Of a stretch of DNA of 64,000 bases, positions 1 through 12,514 are shown in pieces; the stretch's first letter is position 1; every line of letters starts with the position of its first letter. The notes below the pieces were generated by a model. That model was not told the origin of the DNA. It worked only from the letters and a program-made list of their open reading frames with translations, and did no database searches. Source of the DNA: Istiophorus platypterus. Its lineage: Eukaryota > Chordata > Actinopteri > Istiophoriformes > Istiophoridae. The translations under genes and the position numbers were made by a program. The stretch spans positions 11,734,946 to 11,798,945 of the forward strand of contig CM029129.1 of the NCBI GenBank assembly GCA_016859345.1. The letters are read 5' to 3'.

Positions 1-117
1 CAGAGGGATCGGTAGGTCATGCATGACTGCTGACCGGCTGCAGGTTTGAGAGCTAGTCCTCTGCTGGGTTACTCACTCCTGGATGCTGTGTGTGTGTGTG
101 TGTGTGCACGCGTGCAG

Positions 118-1818
118 GTGACTGTGTGAAATTGACCGTGCAGGATCACGGGCTCAGAGGATTGTATCGAGGTCTCAGCTCCCTTCTCTATGGATCAATC
201 CCCAAGTCTGCAGTGAGGTGAAGACGCACACATGATATACAGTAGCCTCTACTTTTATGATTGTATTTAAAAAAAAATTTACAAAAGAACAGAAAGCAGC
301 AGAAAAGCACAATTGTATCTTGCATCCTTTTGCTTCATAACAGTCATCAAAGCAGTGACTCAGCATTTCTTGGTGCTTAAGTTAGAGCTGGCCAAATGTG
401 AAGCGCTAAAACTAATGATTTCTGTTAGTATCGATTACTAATTTGGTTTATGAAACGTCACCAAAGAGTGAAAAGTCTCCACTACGGATTTCTAGAGCTC
501 AAGGGGAAAAACGTGAGAATTTTAGAGAGGCTTAGAATTCTCAAATTAGAGAAGAAACTGGAATTTACTCTTCTTGAATTTAATCACCTTCGCCTCTTCC
601 TCTCAGGTTTGGCACATTTGAGATGCTCAGCAATCCCATGCGAGACGCCACAGGTCGGCTAGATAACACGCGGAGCCTCCTGTGTGGGTTAGGAGCGGGG
701 ATAGCAGAGGCTATCGTGGTCGTCTGTCCCATGGAGACGCTCAAGGTCGGCAGAGCTGGATGCTATTAAGTGTTTCTGTAACCGAAGGGAGCTCCTAATA
801 CGTCTGTTTTATCGTACGCCAATCTAAGTGATTATTGGTCTGATTTAAAAAAAAAACATGGTTCTTCTCTTTTCTTGCAGGTTAAGATGATTCATGACCA
901 GTGTTCCCTCAGACCTCGTTATCGGGGTTTCTTTCATGGAGTCAGCGAGATTATCAGAGAACAGGGTAAGAGAGCATCATCCAAGGGACTTGTGTTTCAA
1001 TATGGCTGGGAAATATTTAAGCAGTGGTTACATACTGCATCTACAACTAGCAATATGTGTGTGCTTTGTGCTCCTAATCTGTTTGGGTCTCAATTAGGTG
1101 TGAGGGGGACGTATCAAGGTCTGACAGCGACTGTGCTGAAACAAGGAACGAATCAAGCCATTCGATTCTATGTGATGAACTCACTGCGCAATTGGTACAA
1201 AGGTGAGAACAACACCTTACTGCAGAAAAAAATCCAGTGTCCCTGTCCTTTTTTGACTGAAGTCCTTTCTCTTGTCAATTGATTGATGCATTTTCCTCTC
1301 ATGTCCTTCCACCCTTTGTGAATCCAACTTTTGGATTTGGGATAAAAGGGGATGATCCCAGGCGAGAGATGCACCCAATTGTCACGGCGATGTTTGGGGC
1401 GACGGCCGGAGCTGCCAGTGTTTTTGGAAACACGCCTCTGGATGTGGTGAAGACCAGGATGCAGGTAGGAAACCCACCCTCTGATGTTTTTATCACTGTC
1501 ATAAGGTTCCCCTTTTCTAAGACTCCTTTTTTTCTAGGGTTTGGAGGCCCACCGCTACAAAAACACAGTGGACTGTGCCTTCCAGATCTTGAAGCACGAA
1601 GGACCACAGGCGTGAGTGACCCTGGTCCTTGTTTTACGTTGTTTTAATTTTGCTATTATAGACAAAAACAATCTGACATCCTCTCATCGTGTCCCTCCTG
1701 CAGATTCTACAAAGGGACAGTTCCCAGGCTTGGCCGTGTGTGCTTGGATGTAGCCATTGTCTTTGTCATCTATGAGGAGGTGGTCAAACTACTCAACAAT
1801 GTTTGGAAGACCCAGTAG
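118..1818 (+). CDS. slc25a1: Mitochondrial tricarboxylate/citrate carrier, 3' part
   Basis: This carrier of the mitochondrial inner membrane exchanges matrix citrate for cytosolic malate or other carboxylates and feeds fatty-acid synthesis. Seven in-frame exons are visible: 118-217, 607-745, 881-965, 1098-1202, 1349-1464, 1538-1611 and 1704-1818, each with AG/GT borders. They encode about 243 residues ending in VWKTQ and a TAG at 1816-1818. The family is roughly 310-320 residues long, so the N-terminal quarter lies left of the window. Two mitochondrial carrier signatures are present: CPMETLK at the end of the second exon and NTPLDVVKTRMQ in the fifth. Family-specific stretches include GLYRGLSSLLYGSIPKSAV, KYRGFFHG-like YRGFFHG, and TYQGLTATVLKQG. 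The last exon (FYKGTVPRLGRVCLDVAIVF) is also typical. Introns are very short (72-389 nt). The gene converges on nle1. The slc25a1 assignment is very secure; which duplicated fish copy it is cannot be told. Confidence 0.95.
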
Positions 1819-1975
1819 ACCAAACCCCCAGGTGGCAGAGGTCCAGAGTGAAGCACAGACCAGTGCCTCATGCTACGCACAACTGAACACCTCTATTCTA
1901 GTTCATACAAGCTCTGTGCATTAGCCTGGAGAAGATGACACCTTATTGACATCTTAATCAGCTTCCACTCATGAA

Positions 1976-1981
1976 AATAAA
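1976..1981 (+). promoter_or_regulatory. Likely poly(A) signal of slc25a1
   Basis: AATAAA lies 158 nt after the slc25a1 stop codon. A second AATAAA at 2139-2144 lies 16 nt before a genomic A-run and could serve as an alternative signal. Which one is used is not decidable from sequence. Confidence 0.55.
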
Positions 1982-2159
1982 TGATTCGCAGGACTTATGT
2001 AAACAGGGGGATATTAAGGGAGGGAGAGTGGCTAGTTGCAGAAAAACAGCTGATTTTTATTCATTTATTTTGAAGGACGGGAAAAGGCGATAGGTGAGTA
2101 TTGAGTAGAGAAGAATTACTATTTAGACCAAAGGTTTAAATAAAAAGGGTAATGAAAAG

Positions 2160-2187
<28 letters not shown>
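2160..2187 (+). repeat. Poly(A) tract, 28 A
   Basis: This is an uninterrupted genomic run of 28 adenines, preceded by an A-rich stretch. It sits just after a second AATAAA downstream of slc25a1. It could be a plain mononucleotide repeat or the tail of an old retroposed sequence; I see no recognisable element body before it. It would cause internal priming in oligo-dT cDNA libraries. Confidence 0.9.
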
Positions 2188-2190
<3 letters not shown>

Positions 2191-3068
2191 TACTGTTTTC
2201 TATTGATTCTTGTTAGCATACATGTTGTAGAGTGAACACTTGAGTGAACGCTGAAACCATAAATGTGTCTTCTGATTCACGAAGTACTTACTTTACAAAG
2301 GGAAGTACAGAGATGCTACTGGATGCAAACAAGCCTGCTGCAATACTTTAAAATGTCTGTGCGGTACTTCAACACATCTCGGTGTTGTAATTGCTTACTT
2401 GACTACTTCACAGTATTCCCTCGCTGCGTCTCAGTGATGAAGTTTAGATGCTGTTCATTGTGCATTTTATAGCCGCTGCTGACAACGGAGTGCGGATGTA
2501 TGAATCTTGATGTGGCGTCTGTCCTGTTACACACTGATGGTGGCTTGCAGGCTTGTTGAGGCTACACAAACTGGTCTGGAGTCGGTACCTCTCCTGCAAA
2601 TTGTTTTAGAGTTTTAACCTGACACGAGTAATATTTAAGCACATATTTGTAGGAAACAAATCAATATGTAGCACAATCTTCACATGCAGTCTTAAGAGCT
2701 GGAGATAAGAGTCGGTTTATTGGCAGAAGTTTTTGAGCCCATTGTTGCTATTCGGGGGAAATGTTACTGTTTTTCAACATCAGTTGAGTTACTGTGGTAT
2801 TCGGTAGGTGGTTGAGTTCTCTGCTGCTGCATGTGAAGGCTTTATTTGGTAGTATGTGAGCAGTAATGCTTTGTTCATTTACTCAGTCAGGCTGACCCAT
2901 GCTATTTCCAACCAGCTGCTTGCTGCTTGAAGTAAAATTCACTTCTTCTCCACACGACAAGATGTAAACATGTCCGACTGCGTAAGCAGTACGATTTTGT
3001 GCGCTTGAGCCTTTGGTGCACTTATTGATTCATCAAACAGAGTGTCCCCTAGTCAGATATCGTGTCAC

Positions 3069-3458
3069 TTTAAAGGAGCGGTATGTAGAATTTAGTGGCA
3101 TCTATTGGTGAGGTTGCAGAATGCAAGCGGCCGAGTACCCTTCCCCTATATACCCGACCCTTCCTGGTGTGTCAGAGTACCTGAGGTGGCCATCAGGTAA
3201 CGTAAAATAGCCAAAGTTCCTGTCTGGAGCAAGCGTCCGGTTTATTGGTTCTCGGCTACTGTAGAAACATGGCGGTGCACAACGGTGGGTTCCCTGGAAG
3301 AGGACCTGCTCCCTATGTGGATATGAAGGGCTCATTCTAAGCTAACGAAAACACGATTTGTGGTTTTAGTTGAGTATACACTAATGAAAACTAATAATTA
3401 ATATTAAATTCCATTTCGGCCAATAGATCCCCCTAAATCCTACACACTGGTCCTTAAA
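3069..3458. mobile_element. Non-autonomous DNA transposon (MITE-like)
   Basis: The two ends form an imperfect inverted repeat of about 40 nt. The left arm is 3069-3108 and the right arm 3420-3458. Both arms, read inward, start TTTAA, carry a TGTAG.ATTTAG core and finish with ATCTATTGG. The 390-bp body encodes nothing. The wording of the ends resembles a short repeat seen in many fish 3' UTRs and intergenic regions (from memory). No clear target-site duplication is visible, so the superfamily is left open. Confidence 0.7.
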
Positions 3459-4692
3459 GATGGAAAGAGCCTTCTTTTTTCTTTTTTAAACACCCCCCAC
3501 TGTCGCAAAGATGGGATCACTTTCTGTTTTCAGTGATATGATAAAGGCAGAGTGAAACACATGGTTGTGTTAATAAGCAGGCAGGTTCTTTTTACTTACT
3601 GATGTAGTAGAAATAAAGCCAACTGAATGTCTGTTTTTAACCCTCTCAAGTCTGGGAGCTCTCTCGATCAAATCAATGCCCGTTTGAGGTTCACTCTTAT
3701 TTTACCTTGGCTTCTATCATGCTCCCTCTTCCTCTTAGTTTTCTTCATGGTGATAAGTTAAAGCAAAAAATGATCTACTGTCACTTTAATATTTTCTTTT
3801 CTATTACCTCAAGTTTAACTGCATCCTAACTTTTTGTATGCTGATGCATTTATTCAAATGCATTCATTCTTGTTTGACATAGCGTTTACATATGTTGAAC
3901 TCCAATAAGGGGAAAGTTGAAATGTCAGGGGCTTGATAACAGAACGAGTATTAAATTAAGGCTTGGTTTTGACTGACTCAGTTGCACCAAACAGCCTTGC
4001 ACAGAAGCCTTTTACTCCTCTTTGCCAAACTACTTCAGTAGAATCTCTAATGTAATATCCCTGATAGCAGCAAATATTTAGTACATTTTTAACCGAGAGC
4101 AATGGAATAATGTTTAATCTATGTCTCCACCATTGTTTTTTTTTTCAACAAAAGCACATTTTTACTGTGTAGAATCTTTGTGTTTCTGCTTTTCATAAAC
4201 AGGCCAAACATGTACCTCATCTTACAGCGTATCCAGTATGGTGTGATCTTTCACATCTCAGAAGATCCTGTTAGATAGAATGAGGGATTCCTTTGTGTTG
4301 ATGGTAAATCTGGAATATTTTGGTATGACATCAGAAAAAAAAATCTAAAAAAAACCCCATCTGTGCTCAGAGTATAATTTACATGATCAGATGTGGAAAC
4401 TGCTGAAGAAACGTGTTTGGACAGTACATGATTCATTGGTCTCAATAAACTTGAGCTTAATAAACCTGATTTGTCTAGTGGGAAATGTGTCAAGACTTCA
4501 AATTAATAAATCGAAGTATAAGATATAGATGCTATAAGGGGATGTATATCTGTGTAAATATGGGTGAGAAAACCAAATAAGTTCTGAGTAAATTCTACCT
4601 CCAGAAAATTTCCAGTAACATACAGGTCTGCTTATTCTGGTATTCAGTGATTTATGAAAACTTAACTAAACATCAATTCATACAGTAAGTTT

Positions 4693-4720
4693 TCTATTAT
4701 TTATTTATTTATTTATTTTC
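4693..4720. repeat. (TTTA)n short array
   Basis: About six to seven TTTA/TATT units in an AT-rich intergenic background. On the minus strand this gives overlapping AATAAA hexamers roughly 0.9 kb past the nle1 stop codon. Confidence 0.8.
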
Positions 4721-5597
4721 TTATAGGTTTTGATTTTAATCTAAAAAATAACTTTTTATTCAGTTAATTGTAAATGGATTAGCTGTTGTGATGTAAATAT
4801 TTGTGTAAAACATTCTCTGAGCCAGTTGAACACAGAATATAAAATGCGTTTTCCACAGCAGGATGTGAATCACACAGTCCAGTTGGTGATAGTTAGCTTC
4901 ATGAACACAGGCAGGGAAAAAAAATCAGCAGGTTGAGGCTTTGCCGACTGCAGGAACAAGGAGATTAAAAGCAGAAGGAGCAGGGCAGGTGCCTTTGGTA
5001 TTAACATCAAGGAGGAGGCTATTAGCGCTTCCACCTGTTACCTCCCAGGTCCACCTGTCGCCTACAGGATAGAGTTCATCTGGCTTAAGGTAAAGGAGAG
5101 GGCGAACATAATGCAGGAAAACAGGTTTGTTTTCCTCAAGTGCTGCAATCGTTTTTTAATCCCAATGTGGATTTCATTTCTTTAGAATATACTAATTTCT
5201 TAAAACTACAACAGTGTTAAGAAATGGAGGAATTAGGTTACATATTCATTTTAAAATACATAATCTTGTTTATAGTTTCTGCATATGGGAGTAAGTTCTT
5301 TACATGTCAGGACCCCTGATGTGTACAAAACAGCATGTGCATGAATAGAAACCCTTCCATAGCTCAAATCTGAGGTGCTAATACTGGAATACAGATTACA
5401 GTACAGCTTCTATTTGCAATGATCTCAATGGATGGATGTTTCCATGAATATAAAGTCTCCCATTTCACATTTCCATTGAGCTCAACAAACCTTTATGGTC
5501 ATCATGGCATTTGCATAATGGCCAGACTGGAGCTCCTTTACACAATGCCACTTTTGACAGACAGTGTAATAAAGCCAAAAGGGAGATTTGGTTCAGT

Positions 5598-8500
5598 CTA
5601 GCCGCCCTTGCTCCAGCTGTCAAGTTTTCTTGACAGTGGAAGATCTGGATCCTCTGCCAACATTAGGAAGGAGAACAGAAGTGTTGCTATCTTCTCCATC
5701 TGGAAATACACAAAACAAGGCCAAGGTTTCAGTGTCAGGAAACACTGGTATTTATCTATTCTGAAAAATGGGCAACTTGGCACTCACATTCTGAGACATT
5801 TGTCTTTCCCGCCACTGGCCACTCTTTGTCCATCAGGACTCCAATCCACTGCATAAACCTATGCATGCACAAGAAACAAGGCAGTTAGGGGGAAAAAATA
5901 CACTAAGCAGCTATCAGGGAGCAGCACTTGTCATGACATCCTATGAAATTTCACCCTCCCTCACCTCATCAGCATGGCCAGGTAGGTCCATGTTAAGCTT
6001 TCCGGTCTTGACGTCCCAAACTTTAAGCGTGCTGTCGCTGCTGCCACTGACCAGCAGCCTGCTGTCTGCTGACCACGCCACTTGATACACAGATGCCACA
6101 TGGCCACGCAGGGACATCAAGTACCTAGGTAGGTAGAAAAGCAGGTAGAGACATGATCACACAGTGACAGAGATACACTGTAGGCTTACAGCACCATCAC
6201 CTGGACAACAGTAGTACTAAACACATTTTTTTTTAATCATATCTCCTCAAATTCCACACATTGTGCGTCATTTGGATTTTGCCTTACTTTCCTGTGCGTC
6301 CATCCCAGATCTTGATGGATTTATCGAACGAAGCAGAGGCGAGGAGCCTTGTGTCTGGGGAGAAGAGCACTTCGTTGACCAGAGCGCTGTGGCCGGTCAA
6401 CCTGGCCAGAGGCTTCTTGTCTTCTGCAGGGTTCCACAGGAATAAGGTGAAATCATCCGAGCCGGACACCAAACGCTCTGGTGCTGAACCCTTCAGCAGG
6501 AGATAGGGAGTAAGGGCACTTATACGAGGTGTATACATACTAGATCACCTCAGTATTTTACAAACACAATAATACTTACTCTAACTTTATTATATCTCTG
6601 CAAGGCTTTCTCCTTCAGCTCTTCCACTGAGGAAAAAAAATGCTTGTTGCATAAAATGAAACTCCATCAACACCAGAATAGCAAATGTGTTTCTCAGATA
6701 GCTTGTTTGTCAGATCAGAACAGACAAGTTGAATTCCCCCTGGGATTTTAATTAACAGAAAAGGGGCAGGCCTTACGTGATCCAGTCAGGTCCTGTGGGT
6801 TGACAGTGGCAGTTGCGGGCTCAAAAGCGCCAGTGCGCAGGACGTAGTCTGTGCTGAGAGCCAGGGTGTTCACCCAGTGGGCGTGACCCTGCAGAGTCCT
6901 GCACTGGACACCCTGTTTCCGCAGAAAGACATTAGCACACATTAAGACTTCCTTTGCCACACATGTCCCCTCCCTCTCGTTTGGCTCAATCAGTCTGTAG
7001 TGATCAACATTTTGTCAGCCACACACACACACACACAAAAACACACTTACATCTTTGGCTCTCCAGACTTTGACTGTTCTGTCATGAGATGAAGTGTACA
7101 AAAGTCCATCTCCTCCCCACTTCACACAGGTGACTGACTGAGTGTGACCAGTCAGGATCTTCTCACAGCGTCCCAACACTGTGTCCCAGATACGTACTGA
7201 TCCATCCTTAGAGCTACTTGCTAAGCGCCGACACTCTGGGTTACTGAAACGGACAAGAAGGGGGATCAGAGAAATGCTAAATCAGGACAGGATGCTTAAA
7301 ACCATGTTCCCCCAATTCATCAACAAGTAAACACTAGAGAGCTGAAGTCAGGATGTAAAGTGTGGGTGAGTCTCTATTCCACTAGTTTCTGTAACTCAAT
7401 TCATGCTCTCATTTAGTCTTTAGTCTATCTGTTAAATAATGATTCATTTGTTGGCATTAGCAACCAGAAACTCCCCACCAGCCTGGCAATGTGGGCACTT
7501 CACATCATTTCCTTCACATCCCTAAAATTCACCAACTCTCTCTTCAACAGTCATTTTTTTACTTCTTAGTAGTAATCTCTGCTCTCACCTCTTTCTCTGT
7601 TCTGCTTTTATTACAGACATGTCTGAACTGACATTAGCCCCTTTACTTGTTAGTGGACTAGCCGCCTCTGTCAAACTGGTGACATTAACCCAAGACAGTT
7701 TAGGACTTATTGGAAATAGTGGCTATAGGGCGGCTTTGGCTCAGGTCATTCCTGGAAGGAAGTATAGGCGTGGACGTTGTGTCTATGTGGTATGTGCTGT
7801 ATTGTGACCATTAGGCTACAGGGGCACCATATATTAGATTCTTTTTCTAAGTATGGTTATCTTCCAAGGCTGGATTTTGTTATTTGGGTTACTGCAAATG
7901 TCAAAGTGATTTTGAATGATGTTTTCTTACTTCTGGAACAGAATTCAGAAGTTCTGCTTTCACCTTTTCTGTAAATCAATGCTATACTGTACTGTTATGG
8001 TATTTGTTTTGCAAGTAACTCAATTACGGTGGCATTTTTCCTAAAAAAAACAAAATCATGGAAGGGTTGCAATGACATGACCAAATGCACAGGGGTTGCT
8101 AATAACATTTATAATGGCTACTTTATATTCAAGTCTCCTTGTAAGCTATGACAGTTAGCTAATGTGCACTTAACCAGGATCCTGAAACTGAAGCACCTAA
8201 ATGGAATTCATCTATTTTATTATTTACATCTGTGTTTTTCCTAATGTGACGTGTCAAAATGTTTTTCTCTGAAAAAAGCCTAAAATGGTGCAATTTTGCA
8301 AATGCAATGTTACAGTTTCAAAAATAAAACAAATCAGTTCAGAGGCTGCATCTGAAAGGGTTCAGGATTTTAGGTGAGAAATAAAATGATAGGCAGCAAT
8401 TTACAGAAATTAGAAAGTGATAACTTTAGTACTCACAGATGAAGAGGTTCCCAGCAGAGCCAGGTGATCCACTTAGTGTGTCCTGTCAAAGTCTTCCCCA

Positions 8501-9886
8501 TCTGTGTACCCGTCACTGGGTCCCAAAGAAAGATCTATAGTAACATTGTTAAAAAAAACCGAAAAAAAACAAAACAGAACCTCACAACCCACCATGAGAT
8601 ACATTTGACAAATACAGATCGGACATGTGTGTTGGGAGCATACCTGACTGTTCTTGCACCCTGAAGCCAGTTTCTTGCCATCAGGTGACCATGCAATACT
8701 CAGTACCCAATGTGTATGTCCTTAAATAAAGAAGAATACAGCTCAGTGGTATCTAAAACCACTTTATCTTGATGCGTAGCAGAATATGATGCCCTACAGG
8801 AGTGATTTGATACCTCTGGCAGTGTGGTGAGGCGTCTCAGTCGTCAAGTCCCAAAAACGCACTGTGGTATCACCTGAACCACTGGCCAGATATCTAAAAC
8901 AAACAAGGGAAAATTATTTAACACCATGCCTGAACCAACCCATGGATTGCGTCTTAAGAATATTCCCCTCTACTTGCTGTTATATCACAAGGCTTCTCAG
9001 ATAAATCAAGAAAGCCTGCAAACAGGCAAAGAAATTCTGTGGCAGTTACTCACTTTCCAGTGGGGCTGAAGGCAGTTGAGATGACAGCCTCCGTGTGTCC
9101 CTGTAGTGTGCTGGTACACCGGGCTACAGCTCGAACCCTGAACACAGCCTGAGGCTGGTACACAACTGGCAGGACTTGCTCTGTCTCGACCCCAAGAGCC
9201 TTCACACAAGGGCCCAGACTGGACACAACCTCAGCTTCTCCACGCACAAAAAATGCCAGTGGTACTGGCTCTTCCTACAGCGAATAAAAAGCAAAAATTA
9301 GATATATTCAGTGAATTTTAAATCTATGCTTTATATGACTTTACTTAGTGTGATTAAAAGGATTTAAAACAAAAACCAATGTATGGGCTGTGGGGTCTTT
9401 GTAGGATATTTAATATTTATAAATTCAGGAGTAATGAAATCTGCATTTAGTTACTGAATAATGATATTTAGATTTGGGATTTTCTGCGCTAACTTTTCCA
9501 TGGGAACAGTGGGAAATGTTTTCAAGACTACAGAAAGTGTTACTGCCACTTTAGCATGCACTGTAAACAGTAATGCTCTGATTATTCACTCTGAAAACAC
9601 CCACACATACATACATTTCCATTTAAAGTGAATATTGTAGATGCGGGACAAAGACTGGCTAAACATCTAAGACTGAAATGTCCACGTGTGCAGATGTGCA
9701 CATCCTAATTAAATTCTATATTCATGTTACATAATGCCAGCGAGTTACCTTCTGTAGCAGTGCATTGCAAACCAGCTGCAGTTTGTCTGTGGTGATGTCT
9801 AAAGGCACGTCAAAAGGTGAACCCAGAGTTTTCCCTTCCTCGTCCAGGAACTGGATCAGCAGCCGCTCGACATCCTCGCTCGTCAT
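5598..9886 (-). CDS. nle1: Notchless homolog 1, WD40 ribosome-assembly factor
   Basis: NLE1 is a nucleolar WD-repeat protein that docks with the AAA+ ATPase Midasin during release of factors from pre-60S particles; it also modulates Notch signalling. Coding exons in gene order: 9749-9886, 9054-9274, 8814-8893, 8644-8720, 8437-8534, 7051-7243, 6777-6912, 6580-6626, 6288-6490, 5965-6124, 5788-5858 and 5598-5616. They total 1443 nt, or 480 residues, against 485 in human (from memory). The N-terminal NLE domain reads RLLIQFLDEEGKTLGSPFDV. It is followed by eight WD repeats, for example YLASGSGDTTVRFWD, SSKDGSVRIWD and LVSGSDDFTLFLW. The start ATG at 9886 opens MTSEDVERLL, and an upstream noncoding exon is likely. 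The protein ends CLRIWSKGG on a 19-nt terminal coding exon. Confidence 0.96.
7244..8436 (-). other. Large internal intron of nle1
   Basis: This intron separates the exon ending EPLHL from the exon beginning NPECRRL. It is by far the longest nle1 intron. I see no second gene or recognisable element in it, only AT-rich sequence. Confidence 0.85.
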
Positions 9887-10463
9887 CTTGTTTGGTTCAG
9901 AGGTCTGTGTATATACACATATGCTAAGAAACATCCAGTCTCTACTAAGACATTAAAAATGGACGGATTGTGTTTTAAATGTTGGGCCTCGTTGGATGCT
10001 AAATCACTTAAAGCCCGACCCTTCACGTTGTATTTGCATTAAAATGTTTTATTCAGTGAATGTAGTTCATACCGAGGTGCTGTCATTTCTCTGTTTTGTT
10101 TGGAAGGTAACATCATAGCTGGCTAGCTACCAAGCAGACTGTCAGTTAACTCACTAATGTTCTTTTCTAAAAACTAAAACGAGGAATAAAACGTTGCAGT
10201 GCTTTATTTGACGTCGTTATTGCGATTAAATGGACCAAAAAGCACCGGCTTAGACGAACTGTTTCGCGGTTTGCATTCAGCTAGCCCGTCAGCCGTAGTC
10301 TACCAATAAAGCTAACTCCGCTAGCGTGCCGTTAGCCAGCGTTTTGGGAACCTGACTCCTTTTAGCACCGATCAAGGGACAGTTTTCTAACCGTCACCTG
10401 TTTACACACCTTTGTCCGGTTCCATAAACATCTTATTGGTGCATAAATGTGTTAAAACTTTAC

Positions 10464-10600
10464 CTTGACCGAGGCAGCGAAGTGTTGCAGCTCCCCACGT
10501 GTGTATACCACCGGAGAGCCTTTGAATGGAAGATGCTCCGGGAGGCTGAAGTTGTCAAACAGTGGGAGGATTCTCGCAATGAATTATGGGACAGTGGAAT
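10464..10600 (-). other. Probable 5' noncoding exon and start region of nle1
   Basis: A clean donor (CAAG then GTAAAG at 10458-10463) lies upstream of the acceptor at 9905 that begins the first coding exon. The exon body up to about 10600 is richer in CG than the flanks, and sequence further up (to 10680) gives no obvious TATA box. The upper border is a guess. The frame stays open across the splice into the coding exon, but there is no ATG, so translation most likely begins at 9886. Confidence 0.55.
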
Positions 10601-10679
10601 GGGAACGGGCTCTTGTTGGTTTGCCGTGGTCATCTTCGTTTTTTATAATATTTCGGTAAGCGCTCAAGAGATGCATTAG

Positions 10680-11014
10680 TGAAAGTAAAAAATAAAAAAA
10701 TATGGAGACTGCGTTTCTCATAACGACTAAACCAGCATCTGTAATTATTAGATCCTGATTTCGGGTTAGGTGGTTATTAATCCAATTTGAGAAGATAGAT
10801 GTATTATGTGTAAGGGTTAGGAAGATATTAATGTCGTTTGAGTAATTAAATCATTTATTTTTCTTTGTGTCCGTCCGATAATGAATAGGAGTTTAAATAG
10901 CAATAAAATATAATATACATACAATATAATTACGTGCGTTTTCCCAACACATTGAAAAATGTGATGACAAAATGTTCACTTTTGTAAACAGATGTATATG
11001 TATATGTATGTGTG

Positions 11015-11064
<50 letters not shown>

Positions 11065-11070
11065 CATACA

Positions 11071-11106
<36 letters not shown>

Positions 11107-12216
11107 TATGGATATTGATATCTTTGATACTGAAGAAATATTGAAAACCTGATGATCTTCTGTTAGAAGCTTATGAAGCGTTTCTAATACATGTCCCATT
11201 ATTCTACACGAACTCGTAGTTATGAGTTATGAGATAGTCATTTATGGGATAGAGGGTCATGAGATAAGAAAGTCCCAATTAAGATAATTCCTCCATGTTT
11301 TTAATACTTGTGTGAATGCAACGTGCATCCGTTCAAGAAAAATAGTTGCGTTACTTTGATGAAAACCTCACTTGTCTTGCTTTGCCTTAACGAGCCCCAG
11401 ACGCAAATCCCTGAAATGTATATATAAAATGTGTAAAACACCTTTTGAGAGCTGCTGAGATGAAAAGTCTGTTGTATCTTTAATTCAAATTTAGTCTGAT
11501 TTAAATATAGTTTATATGGAGAAAGCAGGACCATAAAGTCACAATCACTTACCACTTCCACATACTTTGGTTTCTCTCAGTGCGTTAAAACATTTGCATC
11601 AAGAGGGAAACAAAGCCCTGCCTGCACATTAAAAAAAGTCAACTGATGACATTGAAAGGCATTTTCCAGCGCTTTCCCTACAAACAACATGTACCTCAGA
11701 TATTTCGTCAACACAGCGAAACACATAATCCCAAGACACATTGTACATGCTGATTGCGTTCTGTTGCTGTGATATTATTCACTCTATCAATCATTCAACC
11801 AAATGTAGACAAGTTCACTGAAACACACGTGCACACACAGAATTTTCTTTTTCTTTGACAAAGTCATCATTTTTGCACGGAAGTAGAACAGACATGCTAC
11901 ACTGTACTAATATAAGAAACTAAAGTTTAGGAGTTCAGAGCAAGATAGATAAATAATTAATTAAAATCTTTAAAATTCAGATAAATTCAAAATATAATCC
12001 TATTATGATTTTGCTTACTGCTTTAGAGTCTGTCATGATACATGTTAGACTTATATTACTGCCTATATGATTGGCAGATCTTTCTTTATCTTACTGTACA
12101 TCTCTCTGCAATGGCACTATTGTAGAACAAATCGAAACATAGAAATGTATTTTTAAATACTATTTGACCAAGGACTTGTTAACGCGCCCTGCTTCCAAAA
12201 GTAGCTGTGTAGCTTG
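10680..12216. other. Gap between nle1 and inpp5k
   Basis: AT-rich intergenic sequence between the start region of nle1 and the end of inpp5k. Apart from the TA/CATA array at 10994-11109 I see nothing coding or repetitive that I recognise. Confidence 0.6.
10994..11109. repeat. Compound (TA)n/(CATA)n microsatellite
   Basis: A TATG-rich lead is followed by about 20 TA units and then about ten CATA units, ending in another short TA run. It gives meaningless Tyr/Ile-rich open frames on both strands. Confidence 0.95.
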
Positions 12217-12222
12217 TTTATT
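12217..12222 (-). promoter_or_regulatory. Candidate poly(A) signal of inpp5k
   Basis: AATAAA on the minus strand (TTTATT on the plus) lies about 295 nt past the inpp5k stop codon. It is the nearest clear hexamer on that side and implies a short 3' UTR. Confidence 0.5.
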
Positions 12223-12514
12223 CCTGTATTTTCTGCTCTAACAGGCAAAACAAGGCCTGTGGTGTTCAGCCCACTCATTACAGCGATGAACCTCTTTTTG
12301 TAAAGAGACTGTTCTAGCAAGAGTAAATCTGACTCGAAGGCAAAAATAGGCTACAACATATTAGAGTTTCCAATCAATGCGAGGACACAGTTTGGTGGCT
12401 GTTATTTATCCAGTAGATGGTGGTGTTGATCTTGGGGCGTTTCTAAGCCTGAGTCGGTTCTGTATTAATTTGCAGGGGAGAGGAAAACAATGTGGCTCTG
12501 CAGTGAATCTGCCC

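Larger units (their letters stand above)
1982..5597. other. Gap between convergent slc25a1 and nle1
   Basis: No conserved coding sequence is visible. The stretch holds the A-run, an inverted-repeat element at 3069-3458 and a TTTA-type array at 4693-4720. Several AATAAA hexamers on the plus strand (for example near 3610 and 4444) could end a long slc25a1 3' UTR. Short open frames here have no family resemblance. Confidence 0.6.
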
